NCBI GenBank assembly: GCA_001550305.1
Contig: LRTP01000468.1
Location: 1 to 36,960, forward strand
From: Streptomyces diastatochromogenes
GTDB taxonomy: Bacteria; Actinomycetota; Actinomycetes; Streptomycetales; Streptomycetaceae
DNA length: 36,960 nt
Direction of reading: 5' to 3'
Numbering within the stretch: position 1 is the stretch's first letter; every line of letters begins with the position of its first letter. A program made the position numbers and the translations under genes. The notes below the pieces were generated by a model. That model made no database searches, was not told the DNA's origin, and worked only from the letters and a program-made list of their open reading frames with translations. Below are positions 24,701 through 33,300 of the stretch, one piece after another.

Positions 24701-27700
24701 CATGCGACGAACCGCGCTCAGTTCGCGCGGCATACCATCTTCCGCCACGGGGTGGGCATCGGCGAGCAGTTCCTGGAGCTTGACGTCCTGGTCTTCGGAG
24801 AGCGCTCCGTCAGCCTGCGCGCGCCGCAGTTCGGCCACGAGTTCGCTATGGCGTTGGCCCAACTCGGAGCGACGGCGCGTTTCGGCTTCGCTGAGGCGCG
24901 TACGCCGTGCCGCATCGAAGCTCACCTCGGCGATGCCGGGCAGCGCGCCCTGGTCGGCGAGATCCAGGATGCGGTGGGCGATGCTGAACGCATCCCGTTC
25001 CACTTGGAAACCCAGTGCCTCGTCCCATGACCGGTCCACAGCCGCGAGCAGGTCCGGCACCGAAGGCCGCTCGCCCGGTACGAGGGGAACCTTGAGCAGC
25101 TCGGCATCGATTACCTGGCTTGCGTCGTGTTCCGACTCGTGCCGCTGGGCGGTTGCACCATCGAGTTCGTGGAAGAGACGGGTGAGAGATTCGTGCGCGG
25201 CCCAGGCTGTCGCCGCGGGCAGCGGATCGGGTCGCCTCATGGCCGCCTGCAGGTCGTCGAGGGCGCGGTCCTGTCGGCTGAGGACGGCCTGTCGCATGGA
25301 CGAGATCTCCTGCACGGCCCAGCTGCTGTCGGCGGCATGGCTGCGCCGCAGAGCCTCGGTGACGTCCAACCACGACTTCGCGCACTCAACTGCGCGCTCG
25401 ACCACATGTACCAGATCCTGACGGCCCGGTCCCTCAAGGGAACGGCTGCTGGGGCTTCGGAACTCCCGCTCCATCCGGTCGATTTCGGTGTGGATCTCGG
25501 AGAGGCGGGTCAGTCGGTCGATGGTCTCGCGCGCTGTGGTGTCGGCGTCGGACGTGCCGTTCGCGATGGCGAGGAGCAGGCGGCCGAGCATGCCGTCGGC
25601 GGCCAGCCACCGCTTGGCGATGTTCGTGGCCCGGTTGTACCGCAGACGGGGCGGTTTGAGCATGGTGCGGCACTGCTCGGTGATCTCACGCAGCGTCGCC
25701 TCCGCCTCGGACACGTCGGCGATGACGGCCATGGGCGGCGCGATCAGCAGAGCGCCACTCAGCGCGCGTTCCGCCACCGCTGTGGCGATGGCGGCGAGCC
25801 CCTCCGGCAGTCGTGGAGCCAGGGCCTGCAATTGGGCGCCGGTCACGTGCTCGCCGGTGACCAGGGCGGCGCGGATCAGAGCGGGGAGCAGTAGCAGTTC
25901 GGTTCCCTCGGTGTCGCGCGCGGCGAGGGCATCCCACTGCTGGAGCGCCTCGCTGACGGCCCGAGCGCCGCTGCCGGATCCGGAGCGCAGGACAGCGGCT
26001 GCCGCTGCCAGGCGCAAGGCGGCCGATTCGGCTTCGGAACGGCCGGCGGCCTGGGAGAGGTGAGCGGCCAGTCCGAAGCGTGCCTCGGACACGAGCCGGG
26101 CGACCGCGGTCTCAACGGCGACTGCCTCGACCGGTACGGCATCGGGTCGGCCTTCGTCGAGTGCGGGAACAGTCACTGCGTCCTGGCTGCGCGGTGTTGT
26201 CTCGACGGCGGATTCGCGGTCGACGGTGCGTGCCGGATCCGGGCTGGAGTCGCCGACTGCGGTGTGGTTCGAATCCGTCCGGGGCACGGCGGCCGGGTTC
26301 GTCACCACGGCGGTAGCGGCTGGGTCCCCAGCGGCGGCTGCGGCGGCCACGTTCGCCTTGGAGGTGGCAGCGGCGTCGGCGACGGCCGGGAGGGGGGTGA
26401 CCTCCTCGGCCCCGGCCTCCTCCGCCTGGCCAGCCTTGGTGCTCTTGGCCTGTGACGAAGGCACCGGCGGGAAGGCCGCGGTCGGCTTCCCCTCCTGACC
26501 GGCCGGGTATCCAGGGACCACGAGTGCCGGGTTCTGACCGTGATGCACGTCTGTCTCGTCATAAGCGGCAGAGATCGTGCCCCCGACCGGTCCGTCAGGT
26601 CCCGCCCCGGTCTTCGCGAGCACCGGTGCCGCTGGGGGTTCCGGCAGGGCGTTGCGACTGCTCGGTGCGTTCTCCTGTGCAGGGAGAGAAAGTTCCGTGT
26701 ACATCAGGGCTGCTATGGCACAGTCCGGCAGAGACTGTGCCACCCGCTGCTGGCGGGCCATGATCTCGGGCAGCGCATCCGGCTGATCAGCCAGCTCGAC
26801 GATTCCGACAAGTGCGGCAAGCGCGGCAGCGTGGTCGCGCTCCGACTCGGCCCACAGGGGATTCTCCAGCAGATGCCGGGCGCGGTGATGCGCCGTTGCC
26901 AGGGATGGTGCCGCTGCACCGCCGTCTTCGCATTCGATGTTCAGCAGTGCACGAAGGGTCTCACGGGCGGCAAGGTCTCGATCACGCTCCTCACGATGTG
27001 CTTCCACGGCCCGGGCCAAGTCGTCCAGTCGGCGCGGCACGACGCCCAACCCTGCGTCCTTGAGGGCCTTTTGGAGGCGGGTGAAGGCCGGGGACAGCGC
27101 GGACAAGTCCCGCAGATCCTGCCTGGCGGGCGCGCGCCCATCGTCCAATGCCTCAGCGATGCGCCGTACCACGTCCCGGGCGTCCCGGACGGAGACCGTC
27201 AGCGCCTCGTAGAGGGTGTACACGTCGTCGTTGTCCTGCCGCTTCTGGGCAGCCCCGGTTGCCTCGTGGCCCACCGATCTCGCGTCAACGGCAGAGCTCT
27301 GCGATGTGGGTACCGCTGAGGCGTCAGCGGGCGGAACAGACTTATCAGCAGGCCCCGGAGCCCGGTCTTCCTGGCTCGAGGCGAATTCCGGGGTGGCTTC
27401 CACTACGCGGGCCGCGGCCTCACGCACGGCGTCCAGTCCTTTAACGCCCGTGCCGAGGCCGAGCCAGTCCTGGTCGGCTGCCCATACGAACACCTCGGCA
27501 TCGATTGCCGAGGCCTGGCAGCAGGCAAAGACAGCGAGCCGGACCAGGATCGCGCCCCATCGTGCGACCGGGTCGGCAACGACAGTACTGTCATCGACTG
27601 GCCAGACGATGGTGGTCACATCCTCCATAACCCGGCGGACCAGGTAACGGACCGTGCAGGTGCAAGCATTCGTCCTCGCCTCGCGTCGCATGCGGGTCAG

Positions 27701-27958
27701 GACATCCCGGCACAGAGACTTACTCGCCCGCCGGGGCGCTGCCAGGTTGATCCCCAATCCACGCAGCAGGTGCTGGCGCTCCTGCGAGGTGATGGAGTTG
27801 AAGGCCAGTTCGACCATGTCGGGAGTGAGCTCGTCCAGGGCGTCCGCGACAGGTGTGCCACAGGCGTTGAGGGCGGCGGCGAGCGATTTGAGCAACTCGG
27901 GCGATATGCCCGGCGGAGACAGCGGTGGCTTTGATATGACGCGGTACCGGTCGTGCAT
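21725..27958 (-). CDS. Giant P-loop ATPase (STAND/AAA-like), third gene of the defence-type operon
   Basis: 2077 aa; ATG 27958 with AGGATGG about 8-14 nt upstream and 38 bp after the previous gene. Layout: helical N-terminus (1-440); a low-complexity Ala/Pro/Thr/Asp linker (~450-590); a long helical region with charged coiled-coil-like stretches (~650-1200, notably ~1010-1110); an alpha/beta segment (~1270-1370) containing RVLMLWGRPSAQLLLSRAAK and LLVAYFGTLS; then NPYIKEKRG...EMFYGRD leading into an ATPase with Walker A FGGRGLGKSALL (~1410) and Walker B LLILMDECDLFFE (~1505). Helical and winged-helix-like regions follow. Known: 'npY...MFyGR..e' before a 'GGR.lGKsaLl' P-loop is typical of large signal-sensing NTPases often found in defence loci. 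No nuclease or protease motif was recognised, so sensing or remodelling is more likely than the effector role. Exact function unknown. Confidence 0.75.
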   Translation of the reverse strand: MHDRYRVISKPPLSPPGISPELLKSLAAALNACGTPVADALDELTPDMVELAFNSITSQERQHLLRGLGINLAAPRRASKSLCRDVLTRMRREARTNACTCTVRYLVRRVMEDVTTIVWPVDDSTVVADPVARWGAILVRLAVFACCQASAIDAEVFVWAADQDWLGLGTGVKGLDAVREAAARVVEATPEFASSQEDRAPGPADKSVPPADASAVPTSQSSAVDARSVGHEATGAAQKRQDNDDVYTLYEALTVSVRDARDVVRRIAEALDDGRAPARQDLRDLSALSPAFTRLQKALKDAGLGVVPRRLDDLARAVEAHREERDRDLAARETLRALLNIECEDGGAAAPSLATAHHRARHLLENPLWAESERDHAAALAALVGIVELADQPDALPEIMARQQRVAQSLPDCAIAALMYTELSLPAQENAPSSRNALPEPPAAPVLAKTGAGPDGPVGGTISAAYDETDVHHGQNPALVVPGYPAGQEGKPTAAFPPVPSSQAKSTKAGQAEEAGAEEVTPLPAVADAAATSKANVAAAAAAGDPAATAVVTNPAAVPRTDSNHTAVGDSSPDPARTVDRESAVETTPRSQDAVTVPALDEGRPDAVPVEAVAVETAVARLVSEARFGLAAHLSQAAGRSEAESAALRLAAAAAVLRSGSGSGARAVSEALQQWDALAARDTEGTELLLLPALIRAALVTGEHVTGAQLQALAPRLPEGLAAIATAVAERALSGALLIAPPMAVIADVSEAEATLREITEQCRTMLKPPRLRYNRATNIAKRWLAADGMLGRLLLAIANGTSDADTTARETIDRLTRLSEIHTEIDRMEREFRSPSSRSLEGPGRQDLVHVVERAVECAKSWLDVTEALRRSHAADSSWAVQEISSMRQAVLSRQDRALDDLQAAMRRPDPLPAATAWAAHESLTRLFHELDGATAQRHESEHDASQVIDAELLKVPLVPGERPSVPDLLAAVDRSWDEALGFQVERDAFSIAHRILDLADQGALPGIAEVSFDAARRTRLSEAETRRRSELGQRHSELVAELRRAQADGALSEDQDVKLQELLADAHPVAEDGMPRELSAVRRMLGEVAELLPRYREEAADRLRARLDALSEVTADERAQVLRHLDTDAFATAADLVYFLELGEPVPELLADESHLANFFPAVPAGLPEGITSELIRHVRARVQHRTLPTLDYTNLSADEAARAANALDLWRELSAVEPKERQNVNVRDMLLPALSLLGYEARRAKPLHELPRSHEYRFADVSDIGINGRAWAPAFGTKILEQGRTLRVLMLWGRPSAQLLLSRAAKEPSGESLLVAYFGTLSKEARAELAAASAERAPLMVVDDAALAYLAAHGNRQVSVATETLLPFSGVNPYIKEKRGRIGREMFYGRDAERKSILDPDGTQIIFGGRGLGKSALLNDAGDRFAEQQPGSHHPVYLNLDYHNIGKGNALGSETIWSVLDRELTSLEVVAQPKGRRGQPADPYERVRSGIKGWLDEDPRRRLLILMDECDLFFEADVPHCTQTRRLKGLCVETRGRMKVVFAGLHSVQRFTRLARNGPFSHLAQTPTVVGPLAPQFAADLLALPMRALGFDFADVDLVNRVLGYCSYQPFLLQMFGSRLVEVMQRKRLRPDAGGPPYAIEATDVEAVESDPSLRADITAAFKETLTLDDRYNVIANVLAKQARDNGLETRLSDVELRDECASWWAAGFEQLGSEGFRAYLQEMVGLGVLAPNHDGRGWHLRGPNALRMIGTAQEIEAQLLGAETECELEETVIMEGRPELTSRRSAPLTVTQVDDLLGDHINQVRIVLGTPATGIGDVEDTLRAVTGRLAGWTIPAIGRSSVFRQELTSGRPGERRVIVSDLAANEVKDDASRESLNLALTELPEKSGVTRAVVLIAGTGQLGLWRDVLSAPGTAASTAVVLRRHDRRSLKSWTQRSELFDTEERLTRLLEVTGGWPMLLDRAVEFHDTCKNQDQALRRLGDELQQQSQAAQLVGAAGLTADPIVAAGYRAVVDEFGTDWADEGDLLAAIELAGFDEPDAQWAYGCLEAFQALQRDSARLRVEPVLHNCWSRG

Positions 27959-27996
27959 TTAGATTCCATCCTGATGCGACAAAGGGTGAAGAAGAG

Positions 27997-30333
27997 TCAG
28001 TTTCCGCGGGTGTGCGGGGTGACGAAGGTGTAGCCCCGCGGCAGTTCCCCGCCGTTGGCCAGGCCGAGCCTGCGGCAGTGCGCATGAAAAGCGGCGCGCT
28101 GGGCGTCGCTGGGTGAGCTGCCGGGCAGCAGGCGCCGCAGATGCCCGGGCACGTACTGCAACGCCATCGACGTCGACTGAGAGGTCCGGTCGAAGGGGCC
28201 GTGCCCGGTCGGTGGCCGCGGTACGGGAACAGGGTTGGGCTGGTAGCCGATGAGCGGGATCTCCCGTTCATCGGGGCGCGCCGGATGGTGGGGCCGGCCG
28301 TCGGGGCTGCGGCTGCCGGTGGCCGGGTAGAGGTGCCCCCCGGCGAGAAGCTCGTCGACGGCCGCTTCCAGGGCCTCCGCCTGCGCAGCCGCGGGTGCTT
28401 GCCCGTACACGGCGGTGGGTAGTACCGAGCGGTCGAGCAGTGCGTGCCCGTCGGGGGTGAGCAGTCCGCAGCGGCGTACAGCTCGCATCACCAACCGGCC
28501 CGCGTCCAAGCCGGTCGCCGAGTCGCGGGTACGGGTGGAGCCTGGGGCGTCCTCGCGGGTGAGGACGGCCGCGTCGTACCGATGCTCGATGGCCCGTTCG
28601 CCCACCGTCACGGGAGTTTCGAGGAGGGTGGTCGTGGCGCGGATGACGCGACCGCCGCGGGGCCACTGGAGGTGGAGTTCGAGGCCCGGGAAGAAGTCCA
28701 GCGGCCACTCGATGTCCAGCAGGCGGCCAGTCCCGTCACCGAGATCGGGGCGGGTGTCCTGGACCTCCTCGGACTTCTCCAGATCGCCGCCCGGATGCGT
28801 GAGCTCCAAGCGCACGGTGGTCGGCCCCCGGCTGAGGCCGCGCAGTTCGTCGGCGATGATCGGGCGCAGCGGGAGATACCCGTCCATGAGGTGGGCGAGC
28901 CTCAGCGGCATCCGCCACGCGATCTCGCTGTCACCGATCCGCAGGAGTTGCCCGGCCCCGAGAGCGGTGGCGCCGTCGAGCGGCATGTCCACCGGTTCGG
29001 TCGGCGGCTCCACGACCGGTTCAGCTACCGATTCTGTACCCGGCTCACTGGATGGCTCGGAAGGGCTCGCACACGACAGGGGCGGTTCTGTGGACGCGCG
29101 CCAACCAAGTCCGGCTGCCGCCAGCGGATCGTTGTGTTCTTCGTACGTGCCCGGGTGATGGGACCGCCACACACCGCCGCCTTCGAAGGCGTCGTCGAGG
29201 CTGACCCGCGTGCCGCTCTCGAAGAGACCATTCTTGGTTTCGCCCCGGATGAGATCGGCGATCGCCAGGTTGGCCCGACACACGGCTGTTGGGTATCCGA
29301 GGCCGGAGAGTAGCGGTGCGGCCCCCGGGAAGTCCCGCAGCCGTGACCCGACCGCGGTGTAGGCGGTGGTCGTGGCGGCATTGGCGTAGCGGCGCTTGGC
29401 TGTCGGCTTGGCGGCGTACTGCAGGGAGGCGGCCAGTGCGCTCATGTCGTGGCCACCGAGTGGTCCGGTGTCCCGCCAGCAGGCGGCGAGGTCGTCGCAG
29501 GTCATCGCGTAGGAGCCCCAGAGACGCAGTGCGTCGCTCGACGCGAGCACGCGCGCAATCACGTCGAGCAGGCGCATGAGGGTGCCTCGCAACAGCTCTT
29601 CGTCCTGTCCACAGGCCAGTTCGGCGAGCGAGACGGGAACGAAGGGGCTGAGCAGCTGCGCACGTGCGGTGGTCAGCAGGTAGGCGGCGTAGAACGAAAC
29701 TTCGTCCCGCTCCGCGGCCTCGCGGGACGGATGGACGGCATCGACCAGGACGTGTCCGTGCTCGTCGATCCACCGGGCGTGATCGCGCAGCCGATTCAGC
29801 TGGGCGGGCCTCAGGCTCAGCGCGTCGCCGAAGGCGCGCAGATCTGGGACGAGTAGTTCGCGGCGTACCGGGGCTCGATGAATGCTTGGCCTTCCTGGTC
29901 CTTCCGCGCCGGCGGGCGCTCCGGACACCCAACCCGGTACTTCGCCGAGCGGGCCGATCTCGGGGTGCTGACCCTCCTTGTAGACGATCTCCGCGTACAG
30001 GGGCTGGGAGGTGGTGGCGATGTGCACCATGGCTCCTACGGGGAGGGCCTCGATGCGTTCCCTGAGATGGATGACGGGAAAGCCGTCGGGATCGAGCGGG
30101 CTGGCGCCGTAGCCCTCTCCTCCGAGGTCGTAGCCGAAGTAGACGGCGTTGAAGGCGACCGAGACATGAACCGGGGCGCGACGAACCTTGACCAGCTCTT
30201 CCAGGTAGTCGCGCAGCCGGCCCAGTTCCGCGGCGGGCACGGCATCGTAGCCATGTGCCATGGCGGGGGTGAGCAGGGGTTCGCACGTATAGGGCTGCCA
30301 GATCCCGGGCGACGCCTCCGGAGTCATGGTCAT
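27997..30333 (-). CDS. Uncharacterised 778-aa middle protein of the defence-type operon
   Basis: No family is recognised. ATG 30333 is chosen because it overlaps the helicase stop (ATGA, 30330-30333); the longer open frame upstream is antiphase helicase sequence. Seen: an N-terminal alpha/beta domain (1-140, with VSVAFNAVYFGYDLGGEGYG and LREYIEAL-like segments), an Ala/Leu-rich helical part (~150-400), an acidic proline linker (~424-450, repeats of S-E-P/V-E-P), a beta-rich segment (~460-620, for example TVRLELTHPGGDLEKSEEVQ) and a C-terminal domain ending PGHLRRLLPGSSPSDAQRAA ... LPRGYTFVTPHTRGN. No membrane spans, zinc motifs or catalytic signature. Two ordered halves joined by a linker suggest an adaptor or a DNA-binding component bridging helicase and ATPase (inference). 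Confidence 0.65.
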   Translation of the reverse strand: MTMTPEASPGIWQPYTCEPLLTPAMAHGYDAVPAAELGRLRDYLEELVKVRRAPVHVSVAFNAVYFGYDLGGEGYGASPLDPDGFPVIHLRERIEALPVGAMVHIATTSQPLYAEIVYKEGQHPEIGPLGEVPGWVSGAPAGAEGPGRPSIHRAPVRRELLVPDLRAFGDALSLRPAQLNRLRDHARWIDEHGHVLVDAVHPSREAAERDEVSFYAAYLLTTARAQLLSPFVPVSLAELACGQDEELLRGTLMRLLDVIARVLASSDALRLWGSYAMTCDDLAACWRDTGPLGGHDMSALAASLQYAAKPTAKRRYANAATTTAYTAVGSRLRDFPGAAPLLSGLGYPTAVCRANLAIADLIRGETKNGLFESGTRVSLDDAFEGGGVWRSHHPGTYEEHNDPLAAAGLGWRASTEPPLSCASPSEPSSEPGTESVAEPVVEPPTEPVDMPLDGATALGAGQLLRIGDSEIAWRMPLRLAHLMDGYLPLRPIIADELRGLSRGPTTVRLELTHPGGDLEKSEEVQDTRPDLGDGTGRLLDIEWPLDFFPGLELHLQWPRGGRVIRATTTLLETPVTVGERAIEHRYDAAVLTREDAPGSTRTRDSATGLDAGRLVMRAVRRCGLLTPDGHALLDRSVLPTAVYGQAPAAAQAEALEAAVDELLAGGHLYPATGSRSPDGRPHHPARPDEREIPLIGYQPNPVPVPRPPTGHGPFDRTSQSTSMALQYVPGHLRRLLPGSSPSDAQRAAFHAHCRRLGLANGGELPRGYTFVTPHTRGN

Positions 30334-33300
30334 GCCTTCTCCCCCTCGTTCCGTGGCCGTGGTGCTGGTGCGGCGCCCCTCGGCGTTCGCGTGGCGTGCC
30401 ACCGGCCATCGTCGGTGACGTTCACCGCATCCGTCTCGGCCAGTCGCTGCAGACTCTTCTCGACCTCGGCGTACAGAAGGCCGATACGTCCGCCGAAGTG
30501 GCGACTGTCCCGTAGCGCCCTGGGCAGCGGTATCAGCCGTTTGTTTATCGGGTGGTACGACGCCTCGTCGCCGCGTACCGCGTGCCACAGGGTCCGCGGG
30601 TGGAGACCGCGCGGCATGAGACGGATGAGGCGGTAGGCCTGGGCGTCGAGGCGCTGGGTGCGCAGCGCTTCGTCGGCACCGCCGCCGTTGCGCAGAGCGG
30701 CGCTCTCGAAGGCTTGGGCGACGGCGGGCCGGCGTTCGCCCATCGGCCAGTCGGTCGTGGCCCAGCAGGCTGAGCAACGGCAGCGTGCGCCGGCGCAGCA
30801 GTCGTCGGGGACCTCAGGGACACCGAAGTAGTCGGCGAACTTGCGCTGGGCGCATGTGGTGGTGTCCTCGAAAAAGTCCTTGAGCAAAGCGAGTTCGCCT
30901 GCGGCGCGGGAGGTGCGCCGGGTGAGCAGCGGCAGGAACCCGTCGGGCAGTTGGCGGTGGTGGACGGTGAGACCCGTGACGTATCGGCGGCTGGGGGCCG
31001 CGGACACATCGAGTAGTCCCCGGTCGTGCAGGTCGGCGAGGATCTCCCAAGTGCCGGCCGGGCCGTGTGCGATGTCCCGGTAGCCGTCGATGTGTTCTGC
31101 GAGGTGGGCGTCGAGCGCGTGGACGTGGAGGCGAGCGTGGTCAGGCCGGGAGAGCACGGCCTCGATGATGGGTTGCTCAAAGGTGCCGTCGTGGCTGGGT
31201 GTACGGGTAGCGCCGTGGCCCTCTTCGGGTGGCTGCGCGTCCCCGGCTTTGACCGTGCACAGCGGCGGGTAGTCGCCGAGGTCGGTTACCGCTCCCAGGT
31301 CCGCGAGGGCGCTGAAGGCACGCATGATCCCGGTGCGGTAACGGTCCTCGGTATGGCCGCTGCGCAGCTCGCTGTCATCGAGGAGGCCTGCGGCGGCGTC
31401 CTCGGCCATGAGCGCCTCGGCCAGTTCAGCGGGGTCGATGCTGCCGCTCCAGCTGCTGAGCACTGCCCGTCCCATGCGGCGCAGCAGGGGCGCGGGCAGA
31501 TCCTGCCCGGTCATGAACTGAACTGTGCGCAGGTCGCGGCTGGTTGCCAGCGCGAGGGTAGCGTTGACGGGCCCTTCGCCTTGCGTACCGTGCCCCGCCG
31601 CGTCACGGCCCGCGCGGCCGATCTGCTGATAGAGCGCAGCCAGGTCGGTCGGTGGGGAAACACAGAACACGGTCCGTATGTCGGGCCGGTTGACGCCGAG
31701 CCCGAAGGCCGAGGTCGCCACCGTGACAACTGGCGCGAACCCCTCCTCGCCTTGCTTGGGCGCCTCCCGGAACTCGGTCATCACCGCCGCCTTCTCGGCC
31801 TCGGTGAGCCGGCCGTGGAACCGCAGCACCCGCACACCGGTGTCTCCCACGTACTCGCGCAGGTGCGCGTGCAGCGCGTTGACCTCCTTGACCGTGAGGC
31901 AGTACAGGATCGCGTGTCCGTCGAGCGCGTCGACGACTCGCTCGGCGAGAACGGCGACACCACCTTGGCCGGGCTGATTCAATGACCGTCGGAATATGGC
32001 GAGTTCAGGGCGAATCGGGTTCTCGCGTACGGTGACGAGTCCTCCACGTGCCTGGGGCCGGGCGGACTCGGCGTGCTCCTGCTCCGATCCGGCAGCGGGT
32101 GGCTCGGGCGCCATCTCGAACAGGTGCTCGCGAAGGGCCGCGTGCACCGCGCGGTTGGCAGTGGCGGTGACCGCAGTGACCGGCAGCCCGTACTCCTCAC
32201 GCAGCTCGGCGAGGAACCGCCCCACCCGCTGCATACTGGGCCGGAAGTCCTCCCACTGGATCATGGTGTGCGCCTCGTCGACGGCGATGCGGGTGACCTG
32301 CCCTGCCGCCACCGCCTTCCGTACCAGCTCCCGGAAACGGCGCTGACACAGCCGCTCCGGACTGACGTACACCATCCGAATGCCATGGTCCTGCCGCCCC
32401 AGGAGCTGGTCGGCGACTTCGGTCTTCCCGGCCCGGCTGCTGGACTCCCGCAGTGGGGAGATCAGGGCGCGTACGGCGCCTCCGATGGAGCGGTTGAGTT
32501 CAAGAGCTTGGTCGTGCATCAGCGCCACGAGCGGGCTGACGACAAGCGTGGTACCGGGCAGGACCAGCGCGGGCAGCTGGAAGGTGTAACTCTTGCCGAA
32601 GCCGGTGGGCAGCAGTGCGAGGACGTTGCGGCCTTCGGCGACGGCCCCGATCACCCTCTGCTGGGCGGCCTTCAGCATGACCGGCTCGTCGGAGAGCCTG
32701 AGGAGCCCGCCGATCTCTGCGGCGCGCTCCAGGACAACCCCGCTGAGGCGGCCTTCGACACGCAGCCGCTCGGCCTCGTCCTGCGTGAGGGCGAGCTCCC
32801 GGATGCGGCGAGTGTGCGGCAGCACGGTATGGCGTTCGAGGGCATCGTCCGCGCACAGTTCGGCCGCCCGCCCATGGTCCAAGAGACCTGCTCGAGCCAT
32901 GAACTCCCAGATGCGCCGCCATCCGTCGGCCATGGTGACCACATTGCCGCCGCCTGTCTCCCCGGTGGTCGGGTCCGGTCGCAGCAGGCCCGCATCGAGG
33001 CTGCCGAGGAAGGCCCGACGGTATGCACGGCGCAGGCTGGTGTGCCCGCCGAGCTTGCGGTCGCTGAGGATGACGACGCCGCGGTGGCGGTCGGAACGGA
33101 TGAGCCGGCCCACCGCCTGTCGCAGCTGCAGTGCGGCAAGCGGCAGGTAGTAGCCCTCGGTGGCGGCCCCGTCCGGGTCCGGGTGCCCGGCATCCTCGGC
33201 GCGTTGCCGTGCGGCAGCGCGGCGGGCCTCGATGATCGGTGCGGCGAAGGGCGCGAGGGGCAGTTTGTTGATCCACACCAGGCGCAGCCGTTCCTCATCG

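Noticed and set aside
30334..30777. Upstream extension of the 778-aa protein
   Set aside because: It is the antiphase reading of the helicase C-terminus; the ATGA overlap supports ATG 30333.
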